Positions 35,574 to 46,734 of a stretch of DNA of 64,000 nt are shown piece by piece; position 1 is the stretch's first letter; each line of letters opens with the position of its first letter. The notes under the pieces are model-generated. The model was given only the letters and a program-made list of their open reading frames with translations. It did no database searches and was not told where the DNA came from. The DNA is from Clitopilus passeckerianus (lineage: Eukaryota > Basidiomycota > Agaricomycetes > Agaricales > Entolomataceae): contig CALYLX010000152.1 in the NCBI GenBank assembly GCA_944990035.1, positions 124,001-188,000 on the forward strand, written 5' to 3'. The position numbers were made by a program, and so were the translations under genes.

Positions 35574-36380
35574 ATGCCAATCCCCCGAGAAAAACGACAC
35601 CTCGTCATTGAAATTCTTGCCTTGGCCTTTGAACTTCTCATACTCCCAGTGATCATAGCCTACGCCATCTTCTGTTTGAGTGTATTCATAATAATACGTC
35701 TCATCACACTGCCCTGGACCCTAACCTATTTTTCGTCAAACTGGGGGCTCCTCTCTAAGGATAGGAAACTCACGAGAGGCTATGCGGAGACAATAGAGGT
35801 TCGGAATAGTGATGTCAATGCCTTGTTGCGTTCGATAAGGAGGAGGGGAAAGCCCTCGTCGACAACTAGGTTCTACCCACACAAGGCCGAGAGGGTCTTC
35901 TTCTGCGCCCCATCCATCGGAGCCTACTCGAGCACCACATATCGGTACCCGATACTCTCAGAAATTTTCACGAGGCTGGAAGATTCTGGTTGGCGACGGG
36001 AGGCTATTTACGACCTCTTCGTATCGGTAGCCGCGGGTACGGGGATGGTCGGTGGGTTGAAGAAGGTCAAGCAGCGAGCGTGCAAGGGTGAAATTCTTCG
36101 CCGGGTATGGAACACGATGTTTCCGCCCTCGCCAGCCAGCTGGGCACTAGGAACTCCAAAGATGTTGACCGCGGGGAGCAGATTGGTGGTTGATGTAGAC
36201 GTCAAAGGAGATACGGAGTGGGTGTTGGCAAGGGGGGCTATCATCCGTCCAAATGATGAGAAAACTCTACAAGCGCTTTCCAAGTTGGACGAGGTGCTGC
36301 CAGAATTGTGGAAGTTTGTCGAGAAAGAGGAGGACCTGAAGAAAGAGGGATGGTGGCAATACGTCGTACGATATGAGTGA
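35574..36380 (+). CDS. MPIPR-family membrane-associated protein, copy 1 (268 aa, single exon)
   Basis: An intronless frame starting MPIPREKRHLV with a long hydrophobic N-terminal region (two membrane helices, residues about 12-45). Conserved blocks are shared with the copies at 36894 and 49440: LPWTLTYFSSNWGLLSKDRK, GYAETIEVRN, FYPH, LSEIFTRLEDSGWRREAIYD, VDVDVKGD, ARGAIIRPND and WKFVEKEEDLKKEGWWQYVV. I do not recognise the family. The C-terminal region (VDVDVKGDxxWxLxRGAxIRP) looks like a compact beta-rich domain, an inference from pattern only. It is a tandem duplicate of the next gene. Confidence 0.75.
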   Translation: MPIPREKRHLVIEILALAFELLILPVIIAYAIFCLSVFIIIRLITLPWTLTYFSSNWGLLSKDRKLTRGYAETIEVRNSDVNALLRSIRRRGKPSSTTRFYPHKAERVFFCAPSIGAYSSTTYRYPILSEIFTRLEDSGWRREAIYDLFVSVAAGTGMVGGLKKVKQRACKGEILRRVWNTMFPPSPASWALGTPKMLTAGSRLVVDVDVKGDTEWVLARGAIIRPNDEKTLQALSKLDEVLPELWKFVEKEEDLKKEGWWQYVVRYE

Positions 36381-36893
36381 GGCGTGTAACTCGTCTGGCG
36401 CAGGAATGACGACAGTTTTAGTCAGAATGCCGTTTAATATCATATTTGATTCCAAGGTTCTGTCATTTCAGAAGCTAGGGGACGGTTTGTGGACGGATTT
36501 CAAAATTGGTTTGGTGCCAGAGCATGGAGTTGGCTATGCAGAACACGATTTCAGACCTGGAGATCGTTTGAAGTATACATTGATTTCCTTCAGATCTTCT
36601 TGGGTCGCATTAGGTCGAATTAAGAGAGATATTTAGCAATGTACGAACTTTCTTCTAGATATCATGGTCCTCTAAATGCATTCGAGAGATTCTCCTCCAA
36701 GGATCGCTTGCTGTTACTGGAGGCGTAATGCCACCATCACAGCTGAATTCAAATCTAAGAATATCTCTTACTCGTTCCTGAGCTTGGAAGGGACTGATAT
36801 TGCAACTGACCCTAGATCTGGTGAGAACAAGCCTGGGTATATAGATGGAGGTTTCTCTACAACAAATGAACTCTCAGGATACCCACGTTTGCA
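36381..36893. other. Spacer between tandem MPIPR copies
   Basis: No gene was found; the 60 nt before each start codon look weakly similar between the two copies. Confidence 0.4.
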
Positions 36894-37697
36894 ATGCCAA
36901 TTCCCAGAGAAAAACGGCACCCAGCGATCACCACCCTTGTCGTGCTCTATACGCTCCTGATTCTCCCGCTGGTCGTAGTGTACGTCGTCTTCGTACTTGG
37001 CGCATACCTTCTGGTAGGTGTCACGACGCTACCTTGGACCCTGACATATTACTCGTCAAATTGGGGTCTTCTGTCGAAGGATAGAAAACTCACAAGAGGA
37101 TATGCGGAGACGATAGAGGTTCGGAATAGCAATGTCAATGCCTTGTTGCGATCAATAAGAAGGCAGGGGGCATTCTCGTCGACTGTCAAGTTCTACCCAC
37201 ACAAAGCCCAGAGGTTCTTCTGCTGCATCCCTTTTGTCGGATCCTACTGGAGCACCACATACCGGTACCCGATGCTCTCTGAACTCTTCACCAGGCTGGA
37301 GGACTCCGGCTGGCGAAGAGAAGCCGTATACGATCTATTCATCTCAATTGCAACGAACACAGAGATGACCGACGAGCTGAAGAAAGTCAAGCAAAGGGTT
37401 TGTAAAGGGGCCGTCCTTGGTTTGACACTAAACGTGTTGGTTCCGCCGTTGAATTTGTTATGGAGCTGGCTAGAAGCACCGCCAAAGATGTTGACCGCGG
37501 GAAGGAGGCTTGTAGTTGATGTCGATTTCAAAGGAGACACCAAGTGGATATTGGCGAGGGGCGCTGTTATTCGTCCAAAAGATACGAAGACTTTACGGGC
37601 GCTTTCCAGGTTGGACAGGGCGTTAGGGATGTGGAAGTTCGTGGAGAAAGAAGAGGACCTGAAAGAAGAGGGATGGTGGCAATACATCGTGCTGTAG
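36894..37697 (+). CDS. MPIPR-family membrane-associated protein, copy 2 (267 aa, single exon)
   Basis: Same architecture as copy 1, starting MPIPREKRHPAITTLVVL with two hydrophobic helices, then LPWTLTYYSSNWGLLSKDRK, GYAETIEVRNSNVNALLRSI, FYPHKAQRF, LSELFTRLEDSGWRREAVYD, VDVDFKGDTKWILARGAVI and WKFVEKEEDLKEEGWWQYIV. The middle (about residues 160-195) is the least conserved part between copies. The frame is intact. Function is unknown; the family is present three times here plus one relic, so it is locally expanding. Confidence 0.75.
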   Translation: MPIPREKRHPAITTLVVLYTLLILPLVVVYVVFVLGAYLLVGVTTLPWTLTYYSSNWGLLSKDRKLTRGYAETIEVRNSNVNALLRSIRRQGAFSSTVKFYPHKAQRFFCCIPFVGSYWSTTYRYPMLSELFTRLEDSGWRREAVYDLFISIATNTEMTDELKKVKQRVCKGAVLGLTLNVLVPPLNLLWSWLEAPPKMLTAGRRLVVDVDFKGDTKWILARGAVIRPKDTKTLRALSRLDRALGMWKFVEKEEDLKEEGWWQYIVL

Positions 37698-38029
37698 ATC
37701 ATCGTCGGCAGCCTTTTGGTGAAATGTTGATGTATGCATTCCAAAAGCACGGACTTAACTACTTGCTAGACCATTCTGCGCCTCCAAACGAGAAGGCTAC
37801 CGGACAGGCATCGTACATTCTCCGTAGCGAGGATTCTCGATGAACGGGCCTGGACTGTGGAAGTTTGTTGGAAGTTTGTGAAGACCAAGGCGGCCTATGT
37901 AAAGGTTGAGAGGCGTTTTCGTTTGACAAGCAAGGAGCCGACAAGCCGCAAAAGGAATCGCGTTTAATTGTCAAAGTGACGGTCTGCGTCTGGGCCATTC
38001 GGAGCATCGGCGAGCTGGCCGCATTAACT

Positions 38030-40010
38030 TGATTAAGACCTGCCCTAAACACGCACGTGCAGTATTGATCTTTGACCAGCGCTCAGCTCTCAATTGAGAT
38101 TGACCAGAGTCATGTAAAGAAACAACTCGGCATGTGGCGAAACCAAGTGCTATTTACACAGCAAAGGGAAGTATGACTCTCAGTGGGCTCCATCGAACTC
38201 CAGCAAACGCGGCCAATAAATCTCATCATAAGGATCAGGATCATGATTTCGTTCTTTTTACTCCTCTTCAGACAGTGCAGCTGCTTCTCGATTAACCCGA
38301 CCACCCTGGTCCGTCTGAAGATATGATGCAACAATGGGTAGATCATCAAGGCTAACCTCACACCGGATCTAATCACTCCTCACAGAATGGAAAGAACTAG
38401 GACTCGGCCTGAGCTCTCACCTCCGCGGGACGTCAACAGACGAATACCTCAACCGCCAAGAAGCAGCGAGATCATCCAACATTACCAATATTGCTGATTT
38501 TACACCCCCGGCCTCTCCGAGTCCAGTCTCTAGCTCGAGCATGCACATGGTTACTACAGAAGCTCAATGCAGCTCTCCCTGCTATCTCATCATCGAGGGC
38601 TACGCATCTCTGATCTATGGTGATCTCATCCTAGAAGCACGTATGCTCCCAAGTATCTCGACATCAATAGCCTGTGCTCGATGGAACCACAAGGAAACCA
38701 GAAACGTATAAGAGCTCTTCGATTTCGGTAGAATGTACCTGCACCACGATTTTGTGGAATCCTCAGCCCAATGCTGTTCCGTACAACTCTCATCGCAGCA
38801 CTGGGGTTCGCTTTGCCCGCTCTGGCAAAGACCTACTTCAAAGGTCTCTCCGTCTCCAACAGCATTGGCAATACTGCGACATATACCTGCAGAACACAAG
38901 GCCAGGTTAGCTCGGCCCCTCCCCACCCCTCCTACCTAAGTGACCTAACACTGTTACATTCTCCAGTGGGACAAACTCTTCGCAGATGCCAAAGCAAGTG
39001 GCATCGGTACGGTCCGACTCACCGGCTTCGACTGTAACGCTCTCGACTTGGCCTCCTCCTCTGCCGCCTCCCACGGCATGACCATCTTGGCTGGTATCTA
39101 CATTACCGTACGTGGCTTACCCTCTCTCCTTACCCTCCTACCCACTTCCGAAACTAAATCACTCTCACAATACAGGGTACAGTCGCACAGAGTCTTACTT
39201 CAATCAAGTACGCCCCCTCTAAGCTCTCGTTTAATTTTAAGCGGTCGGATACTCACCAACCTAACTCCCCAGCAACGATGTCCAGACCTTCCGCGCTGCA
39301 TATATGAAATATGGTGCTGGACGATATGTCGGCCTTACGGTCGGCAACGAAGCGCAGGACTCAGTTGGGAACATCATGGCAAAGGTTTACGACGTCCGAG
39401 GTTCGTAACCATATTCCATTCCCAACCCAATGCGATCACATGAATTTGAATATCACATCCTATCTAACACAAATCGAACGCTACTTTAGGCTACCTCGGT
39501 TCAGTTGGAGTGAAAACCCCAGTGTCGACAGTCCACACCTGGGTCGCAATCCGTGACAACCCAGCTCTTTGCGGCGCTGACTTCGTAGGTGCAAATGCTC
39601 AGTACGTCATTGGTTCCCTCGTCCCTCCTCCTTTTGCTAATCGAGAGCCGTTATTCTACCAGTGCATTCTACGACGGCGGCCGCACCGCCTCCCAAGCCG
39701 GCGACTTCGTCTTCAAAACCGTCGTTCCCGCCCTCAAAGCCGCCTGCCCCGGCAAAACCATACGCATCACCGAAACGGGGTGGCCTTCCCGCGGGGGAAA
39801 GAACGGCGCGGCAGTCCCCTCCCTCGCAAACGAGAAAACGGCATTGTCGAAGATCAACTGCGCGTGCAAAGGTGATACGAGCGTATTGGTGTATGCGTTT
39901 GAGTATGGCGATATGCTTTGGAAGGCGAATGATAACGAGAGGAGTTTTGGGATCTTCGGGAAGGGGTTTAATTTGAATGGGGATGTGTTTGCAGCTTGTT
40001 AGATGGATTA
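38030..40010. repeat. Left arm of a large diverged inverted repeat (GH17 locus)
   Basis: This arm matches 40950-42990 in inverted orientation. The match covers the GH17 gene and about 0.7 kb of its 5' flank: for example GAAGAAGCAGCGAGATCA occurs in the right arm read backwards, and AGACGGACCAGGGTGG (minus strand near 38310) matches the plus strand near 42705. The outer end carries AAGACCTGCCCTAAA at 38035-38049. Both genes in the arms are intact. Confidence 0.7.
38771..40002 (+). CDS. Secreted GH17 beta-1,3-glucanase, left copy, 295 aa
   Basis: Exons: 38771-38905, 38967-39107, 39176-39207, 39273-39400, 39490-39601, 39663-40002. Signal peptide: LIAALGFALPALA. The mature start KTYFKGLSVSN, VRLTGFDCNALDLAS, ILAGIYIT, the acid/base Glu in VGLTVGNEAQDS, and the nucleophile Glu in RITETGWPSRGG followed by VYAFEYGDMLWKA and SFGIFG all fit glycoside hydrolase family 17. 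These enzymes act on cell-wall beta-1,3-glucan. A TATAAGAG-type element lies about 60 nt upstream at 38706. Exon structure is identical to the right copy. Confidence 0.9.
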
Positions 40011-40099
40011 GTGGTGCGATTGTTTAGAATATTGTTATTTGTGTAACTTGCAATGTGTAGGTAGAAAAGTATATAGAAAAAATATATCGCACCAGAAGC

Positions 40100-40240
40100 C
40101 TAGACCATATCATGCAGCCCACTAATGTCCAACATCAGTACGCTTTCTACTAAATTTAGCTCCTTCAATGCCATTGCAAACATTGCCATATCCATGACAC
40201 CTTCTTCCTCCTCTTCAGAATCCGGCGGAGCGCACTTGGT
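40100..40240 (-). pseudogene. Relic of the 3' end of the 43117-44226 gene
   Basis: The minus strand reads APPDSEEEEGVMDMAMFAMA, then KELNLVES and GLHDMV plus stop, matching the C-terminus TPPDSEGEEDVMAKTMFSMA ... GLHDMV of the gene at 43117. Nothing upstream matches, so only a C-terminal fragment was copied. It follows the left GH17 gene directly. Confidence 0.75.
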
Positions 40241-40952
40241 GCTAGAGCAGAGGCAATGAGTTCGCCTTTCACTCACTGACCATGAATAATGTTGTTATTA
40301 CATACCAGCTATTGGTATCAGCGCTCAACGATGCACTTCCTACCCTCGTTCCTTGACTGTTGACGCGTTTCAGCACGAACGAAGGCTATCAGGAGTATGA
40401 AGATCCCCTCAGCGCCAGTCCGGTGTTAACACGAGAGTCTGACCCAACGCTTGAACCTTTCTGAAGGGCGGTGTGCAGAGAGCATATGTTCGAGAGCATC
40501 TTCGCCCATCATCATATCATCTATAGCAATCCCCCTCGAATAAACCCCCAAGGAGTCGAAGTCGGGGCCAGGAAATAATTTGCTCACATCCAGTACAATC
40601 CTCTGGAGTATTCAAGGCTGACTGTTGTTAGGCACCTCTGATTCGCTGAAGGCTGAACTCCAGGTCCTGATGAAGAGTCAAGCGACCATGAGATGAAAGG
40701 TTTCGATCGTGTCTGATCCTCAGGTTAAGTTGTTAAGGCATGTCTTGTTTCGGCTGAGCGAGTTGAAAGGCTTGGCTATACCGGATGTTTCTGAGCCTGC
40801 AAGTTGAGACTAGAAGCACTGTGTCCGTAGATCAAGGTTTTGGATATTCATATTCAAGTAATTGCTAGTGTTATAGATAATTCACCAATAAAGATAGTTA
40901 GGGCATCTTCTCACCCTTCCTTGGCTAACCTGTCTCCTGCCCCTCTAACAAC
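40241..40952. other. Spacer between the inverted GH17 arms
   Basis: No gene or repeat was recognised. Confidence 0.4.
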
Positions 40953-42990
40953 CTAACAAGGTGCAAACACATCCCCATTCAAATTAAACTTGCCAAAGAT
41001 CCCGAAACTCCTCTCATTATCGTTCCCCTTCCAATTCTGATCGTCATACTCGAACGCGTACACCAACACGCTCGTATCATCCCTGCACGCGCAATTGATA
41101 TTCAGGAGTGCGTTCTTCTCGTCAGCAAGAGAGGCCACTGCGACGCCGTTACTGCCGCCACGAGAAGGCCAGCCAGTTTCGGTGATGCGCACGGTTTTGC
41201 CTGGGCAGGCGGCTTTGAGGGCAGGAACGACGGTTTTGAAAAGGAAATCGCCGGCTTGGCCGGAGGTACGACCGCCATCGTAGAATGCACTGGTAGGTAG
41301 AAGAAAAAGAGAAGCAAAGGAGGGAGGGGTGGTTAGCAAAGGAACAAGCAAGGACCACAGAGAGGGAAACCACATACTGAGCATTGGCACCTACGAAGTC
41401 AGCACCACAGAGCGCTGGGTTGTCACGGATTGCGACCCATGTGTGTACTGTCGACACGGGAGTTGTCACACCAACTGAACCGAGGTAGCCTAGAATATTC
41501 AATTCGTTAGTCAAATTCATGCAGTTGCTCAGGTATTCAGTCGATCGGCTTGAATTGAAACAGAACGAACCTCGGACGTCGTACACCTTTGCCATGATGT
41601 TCCCAACCGAGTCCTGCACCTCGTTGCCAACTGTGAGGCCAACATATCGTCCCGCGCCGTATTTCGCATACGCGGCACGGAAGGTCTGGACGTCGTTACT
41701 GGTGAGTTGGTTAGTTTCCGATCGCTTAGATCGGCCGTGAAATAAACGGGAGGGACGAAACCTACTTGATCGAAGTAAGACTTTGTGCAACTGTACCCTG
41801 TGTTACGAGAATGTGTTGAGAATGAGTTAGTTACGAAGTTGGGAAGGAGGCTAAGGAGAGAGGGTAAGCCACGTACGGTAATGTAGATACCAGCCAAGAC
41901 GGTCATGCCGTTGGCAGCGGCAGCGGAGGAGGCGAGGTCTAGGGCGTTACAGTCGAAGCCGGTGATTCGGACTGTACCAAAACCACTCCCTTTGGCATCT
42001 GCGAAGAGTTGGTTCCACTGCGCGCATTATTAGCCTTAGATGAGAAAAGAGGATTTGAGGGATTCGTATTAACCTGAGCTTGGCTCCTGCAGGTATACGA
42101 GCCAGTTCCACCAACACTGTTAGAAACTGCGAGACCCCTGAAGTTGGTCTTTGCCAAAGCTGGCAGGGCGAAAGCCAAAGCCGCGAGGAGTGCTGTACGG
42201 AACTGCATGAGACTCTGAGTCAAGATGTTCCAACCAAGTCGTGGTGTCGTCCCATTTCCAAAATCGAGAGCGCTCTTATACCTTCCCGATCTCCTCAAGC
42301 TATCCTTGAGCACATGGGTATCAATGTTAAGATACTTGTGAGCATGCGTGTCGTCCGGATGAGATCACTCTAGATCAGAGATGCGTAGTCCTCGATGATG
42401 AGATAGCAACGGGGAGGTACATTGAGCACTAAACTTCTGCAGTAACCATGTGCACCACTGCAAGCATCGGGAGAGCTCAACACTAAATTCTACCACCTTC
42501 CGACCGGCGGGGTGTATAAAATTAGCAGTGTCAGTGATGTTGGGTGATCTCGCTGCTTCTTCGCTGCTGAGGTATTCGTCTGGTGACATTCCCCGTGAGG
42601 CGAGAACTCAGGTCGAGCCTTGGTTCTTTCCATTCTTCAAAGTAGTTTTTAGATCCCGTGTACGGCTTGGCTGGATGATCTGGCCATTGCTGCATCACAT
42701 CTGCAGACGGACCAGGGTGGATGAGTTAATCGAGAAGCAGTTGCTCAGAGCGCTGTCCGACGGAGAGCAAGAAAGTGCGAAGTTATGATGGGCCATGGGA
42801 TAAATGACCGTGTAGCTCGGAATATCTTTTAAATGAGACAAATGTAGTACCAAGGCCGCCGTACGAGCTGCGCCTCTCCGTACGCCCTTCAACCTTCCGG
42901 TGCATGGTCAACTTAAGAGCTTGGCAGTTCGGCCCGATGCCAACCGTTCCGATGGTCGCAAGCACGTGCAGGGTTTAGGGCAGGTCTTTA
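40950..42990. repeat. Right arm of the GH17 inverted repeat
   Basis: Inverted partner of 38030-40010. It ends in TTTAGGGCAGGTCTT at 42974-42988. The two GH17 genes are therefore tail to tail, 0.95 kb apart. Confidence 0.7.
40953..42208 (-). CDS. Secreted GH17 beta-1,3-glucanase, right copy, 294 aa
   Basis: Exons (minus): 42074-42208, 41877-42017, 41766-41797, 41571-41698, 41378-41489, 40953-41289; lengths 135, 141, 32, 128, 112 and 337 equal those of the left copy except for one codon in the last exon. Signal peptide: LLAALAFALPALA. Catalytic landmarks are VGLTVGNEVQDS and RITETGWPSRGG. It is diverged from the left copy mainly by conservative changes, so both copies appear to be under selection. 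A GGTATAAGAGC element lies upstream, as in the left copy. Confidence 0.9.
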
Positions 42991-43116
42991 TGAGCCCACC
43001 AAGCTTCTGGAGCAAGTCAAATCGTTGTCCACGTATTAAGGAGTTATATTGTCGGATTATGTATAGATTGTGAAGCTAGGGATGTATATAGAATGATGAT
43101 GCCGAAATAGGAAAGC
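42209..43116. other. 5' flank of right GH17 copy (part of inverted repeat)
   Basis: Similarity to 38110-38700 continues here. A stretch near 42650-42750 can be read as RVRLGWMIWPLLHHI or, in another frame, LDDLAIAASHLQTDQGG; both readings have a counterpart in the left arm, so coding status is undecided. Confidence 0.45.
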
Positions 43117-44226
43117 CTAGACCATATCATGCAGCCCAACACCAACACCCCTTCCCACTAAATCTAGCTCCCTCATCGCCATTGAGAACATCGTTTTAGC
43201 CATCACATCCTCCTCCCCTTCGGAGTCCGGCGGAGTTGGTATTCCAGTGGCAGCAATTTGACCAAAGCCAGATTCAGAACCGCAATATCCGAAACCGAGC
43301 ATATCCTCAAGCGCGTTTGCAACAGTCACAGTCCCCGCTGGTTCCTTCTCTCCAAGGCCTGGATCATTCACGTTAGCACACCTCGTTTGTCGGTGGGAGC
43401 CTTGACGAAAGTCAGAAACTCGAGTGTGCTGTCCAGCGGTCACAGTGGTAGGCAATGGCAAGATCGGCAGTAGAAGTGGCGGCAGATCGATTATAGGAGA
43501 CAACTCTTCAGGTAAGGATTGTGGATCTAATCTTGGTTTAGGCGGTGGATTAAGGTTGGTCTGCCAGTAGGCTTGGTTCGGAGTGTGTTCATCCTCAGAG
43601 GATGACAATGACGAAGAGTTGAGGTCTAGGAGGGTCAACCTTGATCTCGAAGTGGATCTTGGACCGGTTCCACAGGGAGGAGCTGCAGTGAGAACAATTT
43701 GTTTCTCAAGTCCAGACGACCGCCTAATAGTGAACTGGCCACGCCTTGTCTTCTTCGGTTTCCGAACCTGGCCACGACCCCTATTGTGCACCAACATTCC
43801 CTTGTCGGTACGAGCATCAACCTGTTCAGCCTCAGATTCATATCCCAGGTCTAGGTCCGATTCTTCAGCGCCGGTATCAACGTCGATGGACCCGGAAAGC
43901 CTGTGTGCTTGGATAGGCTTAGGCGTTTCTTCCAGGTCATCACAGTCTTCGAGGTTCAAGAAGGACAGCCGCACACCAGCACCAGCAAGCTGATCATCAT
44001 CTCCTCGTTCGCCAAGCTCAGACTTAGGTGTAACAGGGCGTGAGTAATCATAGTCCGTTTGGGATTCCGAGGAGCTCAGGTCGCGGTGCCAACTGAATTG
44101 GGATCTTGAGGAGGATGTCGACCTTGATGTAGAGGAGTCCGAGCATGAGGAAGAACCAGAAGCTGAGCTTTTTAAACCCAGAGAATGGGAGAGCGCCAGC
44201 GCTGTTGGGAGGGTTCGAAAAGGCAT
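43117..44226 (-). CDS. Ser/Arg-rich protein of unknown function, 369 aa
   Basis: A single open frame; I chose the Met at 44226 (MPFRTLPTALALSHSLGL). The frame extends to a Met at 44472, but the extra 82 codons overlap a tRNA-like sequence and look non-coding. The protein is disordered and rich in Ser, Asp and Glu (SDSSTSRSTSSSRSQ, ESDLDLGYESEAEQ), with a basic stretch (RGRGQVRKPKKTRRGQF) and a conserved C-terminus (PPDSEGEEDVMAKTMFSMAM ... GLHDMV) that is duplicated as a relic at 40100. No domain was recognised; a nuclear role is only a guess from composition. Confidence 0.65.
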   Translation of the reverse strand: MPFRTLPTALALSHSLGLKSSASGSSSCSDSSTSRSTSSSRSQFSWHRDLSSSESQTDYDYSRPVTPKSELGERGDDDQLAGAGVRLSFLNLEDCDDLEETPKPIQAHRLSGSIDVDTGAEESDLDLGYESEAEQVDARTDKGMLVHNRGRGQVRKPKKTRRGQFTIRRSSGLEKQIVLTAAPPCGTGPRSTSRSRLTLLDLNSSSLSSSEDEHTPNQAYWQTNLNPPPKPRLDPQSLPEELSPIIDLPPLLLPILPLPTTVTAGQHTRVSDFRQGSHRQTRCANVNDPGLGEKEPAGTVTVANALEDMLGFGYCGSESGFGQIAATGIPTPPDSEGEEDVMAKTMFSMAMRELDLVGRGVGVGLHDMV

Positions 44227-44472
44227 GGTACTGATGATGGGAAGGGAGGCTCGCTCAGCGAGTGTAACCGTAATGGCTGTTGGGGAAAGGAATGAGTTAC
44301 GGCGACTGCCAGAATGGATTTTATGTAACCCCGGTCGATATCCCCTTTGATTCCGGTAACTTAGTCTAATTTGGTGGGACTGGACAAGAAAGCGAGGGTT
44401 CGATCCTCGCTGGGTGCGGTTAATTGTATATCTCTCAAGATTTTCAGCGGATGCCACATACAATGCGCTCAC

Positions 44473-46734
44473 GAAGCAAACACATTCAACTCGATATCGC
44501 CATAGAACTGGCTTCGCGATGGCGGCCCCAACACAAGAACCAAGACCTCCGGTGAAGACAAGGGGTTAGTCCAGAATTGACTGGAAGTTGTAACCATTCC
44601 TCATCAATTGGTCTATGGAAAGGCGTTACCGAATCCACTGGTAACACCTATAGAGAAGGGTGTTTCCAGCCCTCAACGATATCATGCTCCATCCCCACAT
44701 GAAGGCTGTCATGTAAGGTTTGCACCCTCTAACATTGCAATTCACCCCATTTTCTGAAAGCACTGACGGCACCTATGAGTGATGGTATTTCGTGGTCAGC
44801 TGAGTATCCAAAGGAGGCGCAAATGTACAGTTGGGATACACCGCCGACGGGGTGGTTAACAAGATTAAATCGAAGACGAAGAGAGCGAGTAACCAATGAT
44901 CCAGGAGAGAAGGCAGCAGCCCATAGCGGTGCCACCTACTCAGAAGCTCCTAACCAGCCCTGTCAGCAGGCGTCACTGAATACAAACGTTTAGGCACCTG
45001 CCAATACATAATCGCCTTCTGGCTCAAGATCGACCTCCTCTCTGTCCTTTTACCAGGTTTTAATGCCAGTTTGAGGTGATAGGTTTGCCAGTGATGGACA
45101 AATCGAGCCTTATCCCAACCTTATCATCTTCGGCAGCTGCCGGAACGCTGTCATACAAGGCTTTACGCCCTCTGACGCCGCTGATTCTGTCCAGACCAGT
45201 TTGGATGCCGGTTCCCATTCATCCTCACTCGAAAACTCGAACCACAACTCGAAGCAAGGAGATGTACGAGTTGTGAGCTGAAACGACCTACAGTAGAAGG
45301 GGGAAACCTAAACCAAGACCTAAACTCACACCTCTGCTTTTCCGATTTCATGCAATCTTCAACAAGGGACTTACGGAATACAAGTCTCAAGAACTAGCTT
45401 CCTCGGTCTGCGCCCAAGTTGCCTTGTTGGTCGTATTATCTGGGATATTCTTGCACTCTGAGAGACACAGTTTGCGAAATACAGGCCGTGGAGAACACCT
45501 CGAGACAGACAGAGGCCGCGACTGTAGACCCTGCATTTTATTAATTCTTCCAGTCCTTGCAGAAACAACTTCCGGATTAGTCAATTTAAATGTCTTCTTT
45601 CGACATGTCTTTACTTGCTCTCTGGGTTCTCAGACGTATCTAGAGCACGCTTGCTTGCATTAAGAACAATAAACTTCAATGGTGCAGTGCTTCTACTTCT
45701 CCTTCATATGTAGACCCGACATCTGTTAGGCGAGTTGATCTTTGCTTCACTATTGGTATCTCTCGATATTAAACCTCCGTATCATATCTTGGGCTGGACA
45801 TTGCGTTGTAATACTGGCCTAGGAGCCGGCCAGAATGCACGTCACCGTAGAGCTCGTGGCCACCCCATGGCGACTCCAGCTGGCATTGAAGGTGTATGAC
45901 TTCTATCTACGACGTATCAATACCTCAGCACACATATACTTAGACCTTGAAGCCCACCCCTTATATATCGGCGCTACGATACGGAAGACATAGGCGCCCA
46001 TATCCGTGAACGGAATGAAACCAAATCAAAACCGTACTTCTCGTTCACCGGTCATAAAAACGGGAAGCGGGCCAGAACAAGTGGGTGATCTACTAACTGC
46101 CATTGAACCATTTACCACGTTGTGTCCATATTGAACCCCCCCTTCATACCAGAAACTGTGTTGTAGATGAAAATCAAAGCTGAAGACAACGACGCACACA
46201 CCCTCAATGCAGGGAACACTTCAATAGGATATCTGACCGGCTAGTAAAACAAATTTGGGGAAGATACTAATCTTACGTGATTTTCATAGTTGTCAATTAA
46301 GGTTCCTTGGCAAACATACAAGAACTCTCAGCTGATGCTGCATGTGGCGAGTTGGCGCCTGACCAACCATCCAATATACCTGTTTCGAGGCAGAGTACAG
46401 GTGAACCCCTGTTCTGTTTTTATTCGGGTGGCGGGGCTGATGCATCCAGGTTTCACACAACCTTCTTTCATTTGTTACAACTCGAATCAGTGACACTTTA
46501 GGGCAATCCGTTCGACAGAGATCATCTGAGGGAGCCGAATGACTATGTCCAACCATGAAAGTAACACACTGATTTCTACGATGGGCAAGCCACGTTTCAG
46601 AGCGTCAATCTGATGGTACACTGGTACCGCAGGCCCTCGATTGGCATTACTTCTGTAGGAACGTATTTAAAGAACCATATGATTGGTGATGAGTGGACAT
46701 TGTATCTTTACATACTGAACACCAACCTTCTACG
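44473..46734. other. 2.2 kb with no recognised gene
   Basis: Only short unrelated frames; no repeat, RNA gene or homology that I can support. Confidence 0.45.

Noticed and set aside
44370..44425. tRNA-like T-arm (GCGAGGGTTCGATCCTCGC) on the plus strand
   Set aside because: The loop is one base short, the following acceptor-like GGGTGCG has no complementary 5' strand within 150 nt, and no D or anticodon arm is evident. At most it is a tRNA fragment.
44227..44472. 82-codon N-terminal extension of the Ser-rich gene at 43117
   Set aside because: Composition differs from the rest of the protein and the stretch overlaps the tRNA-like sequence.
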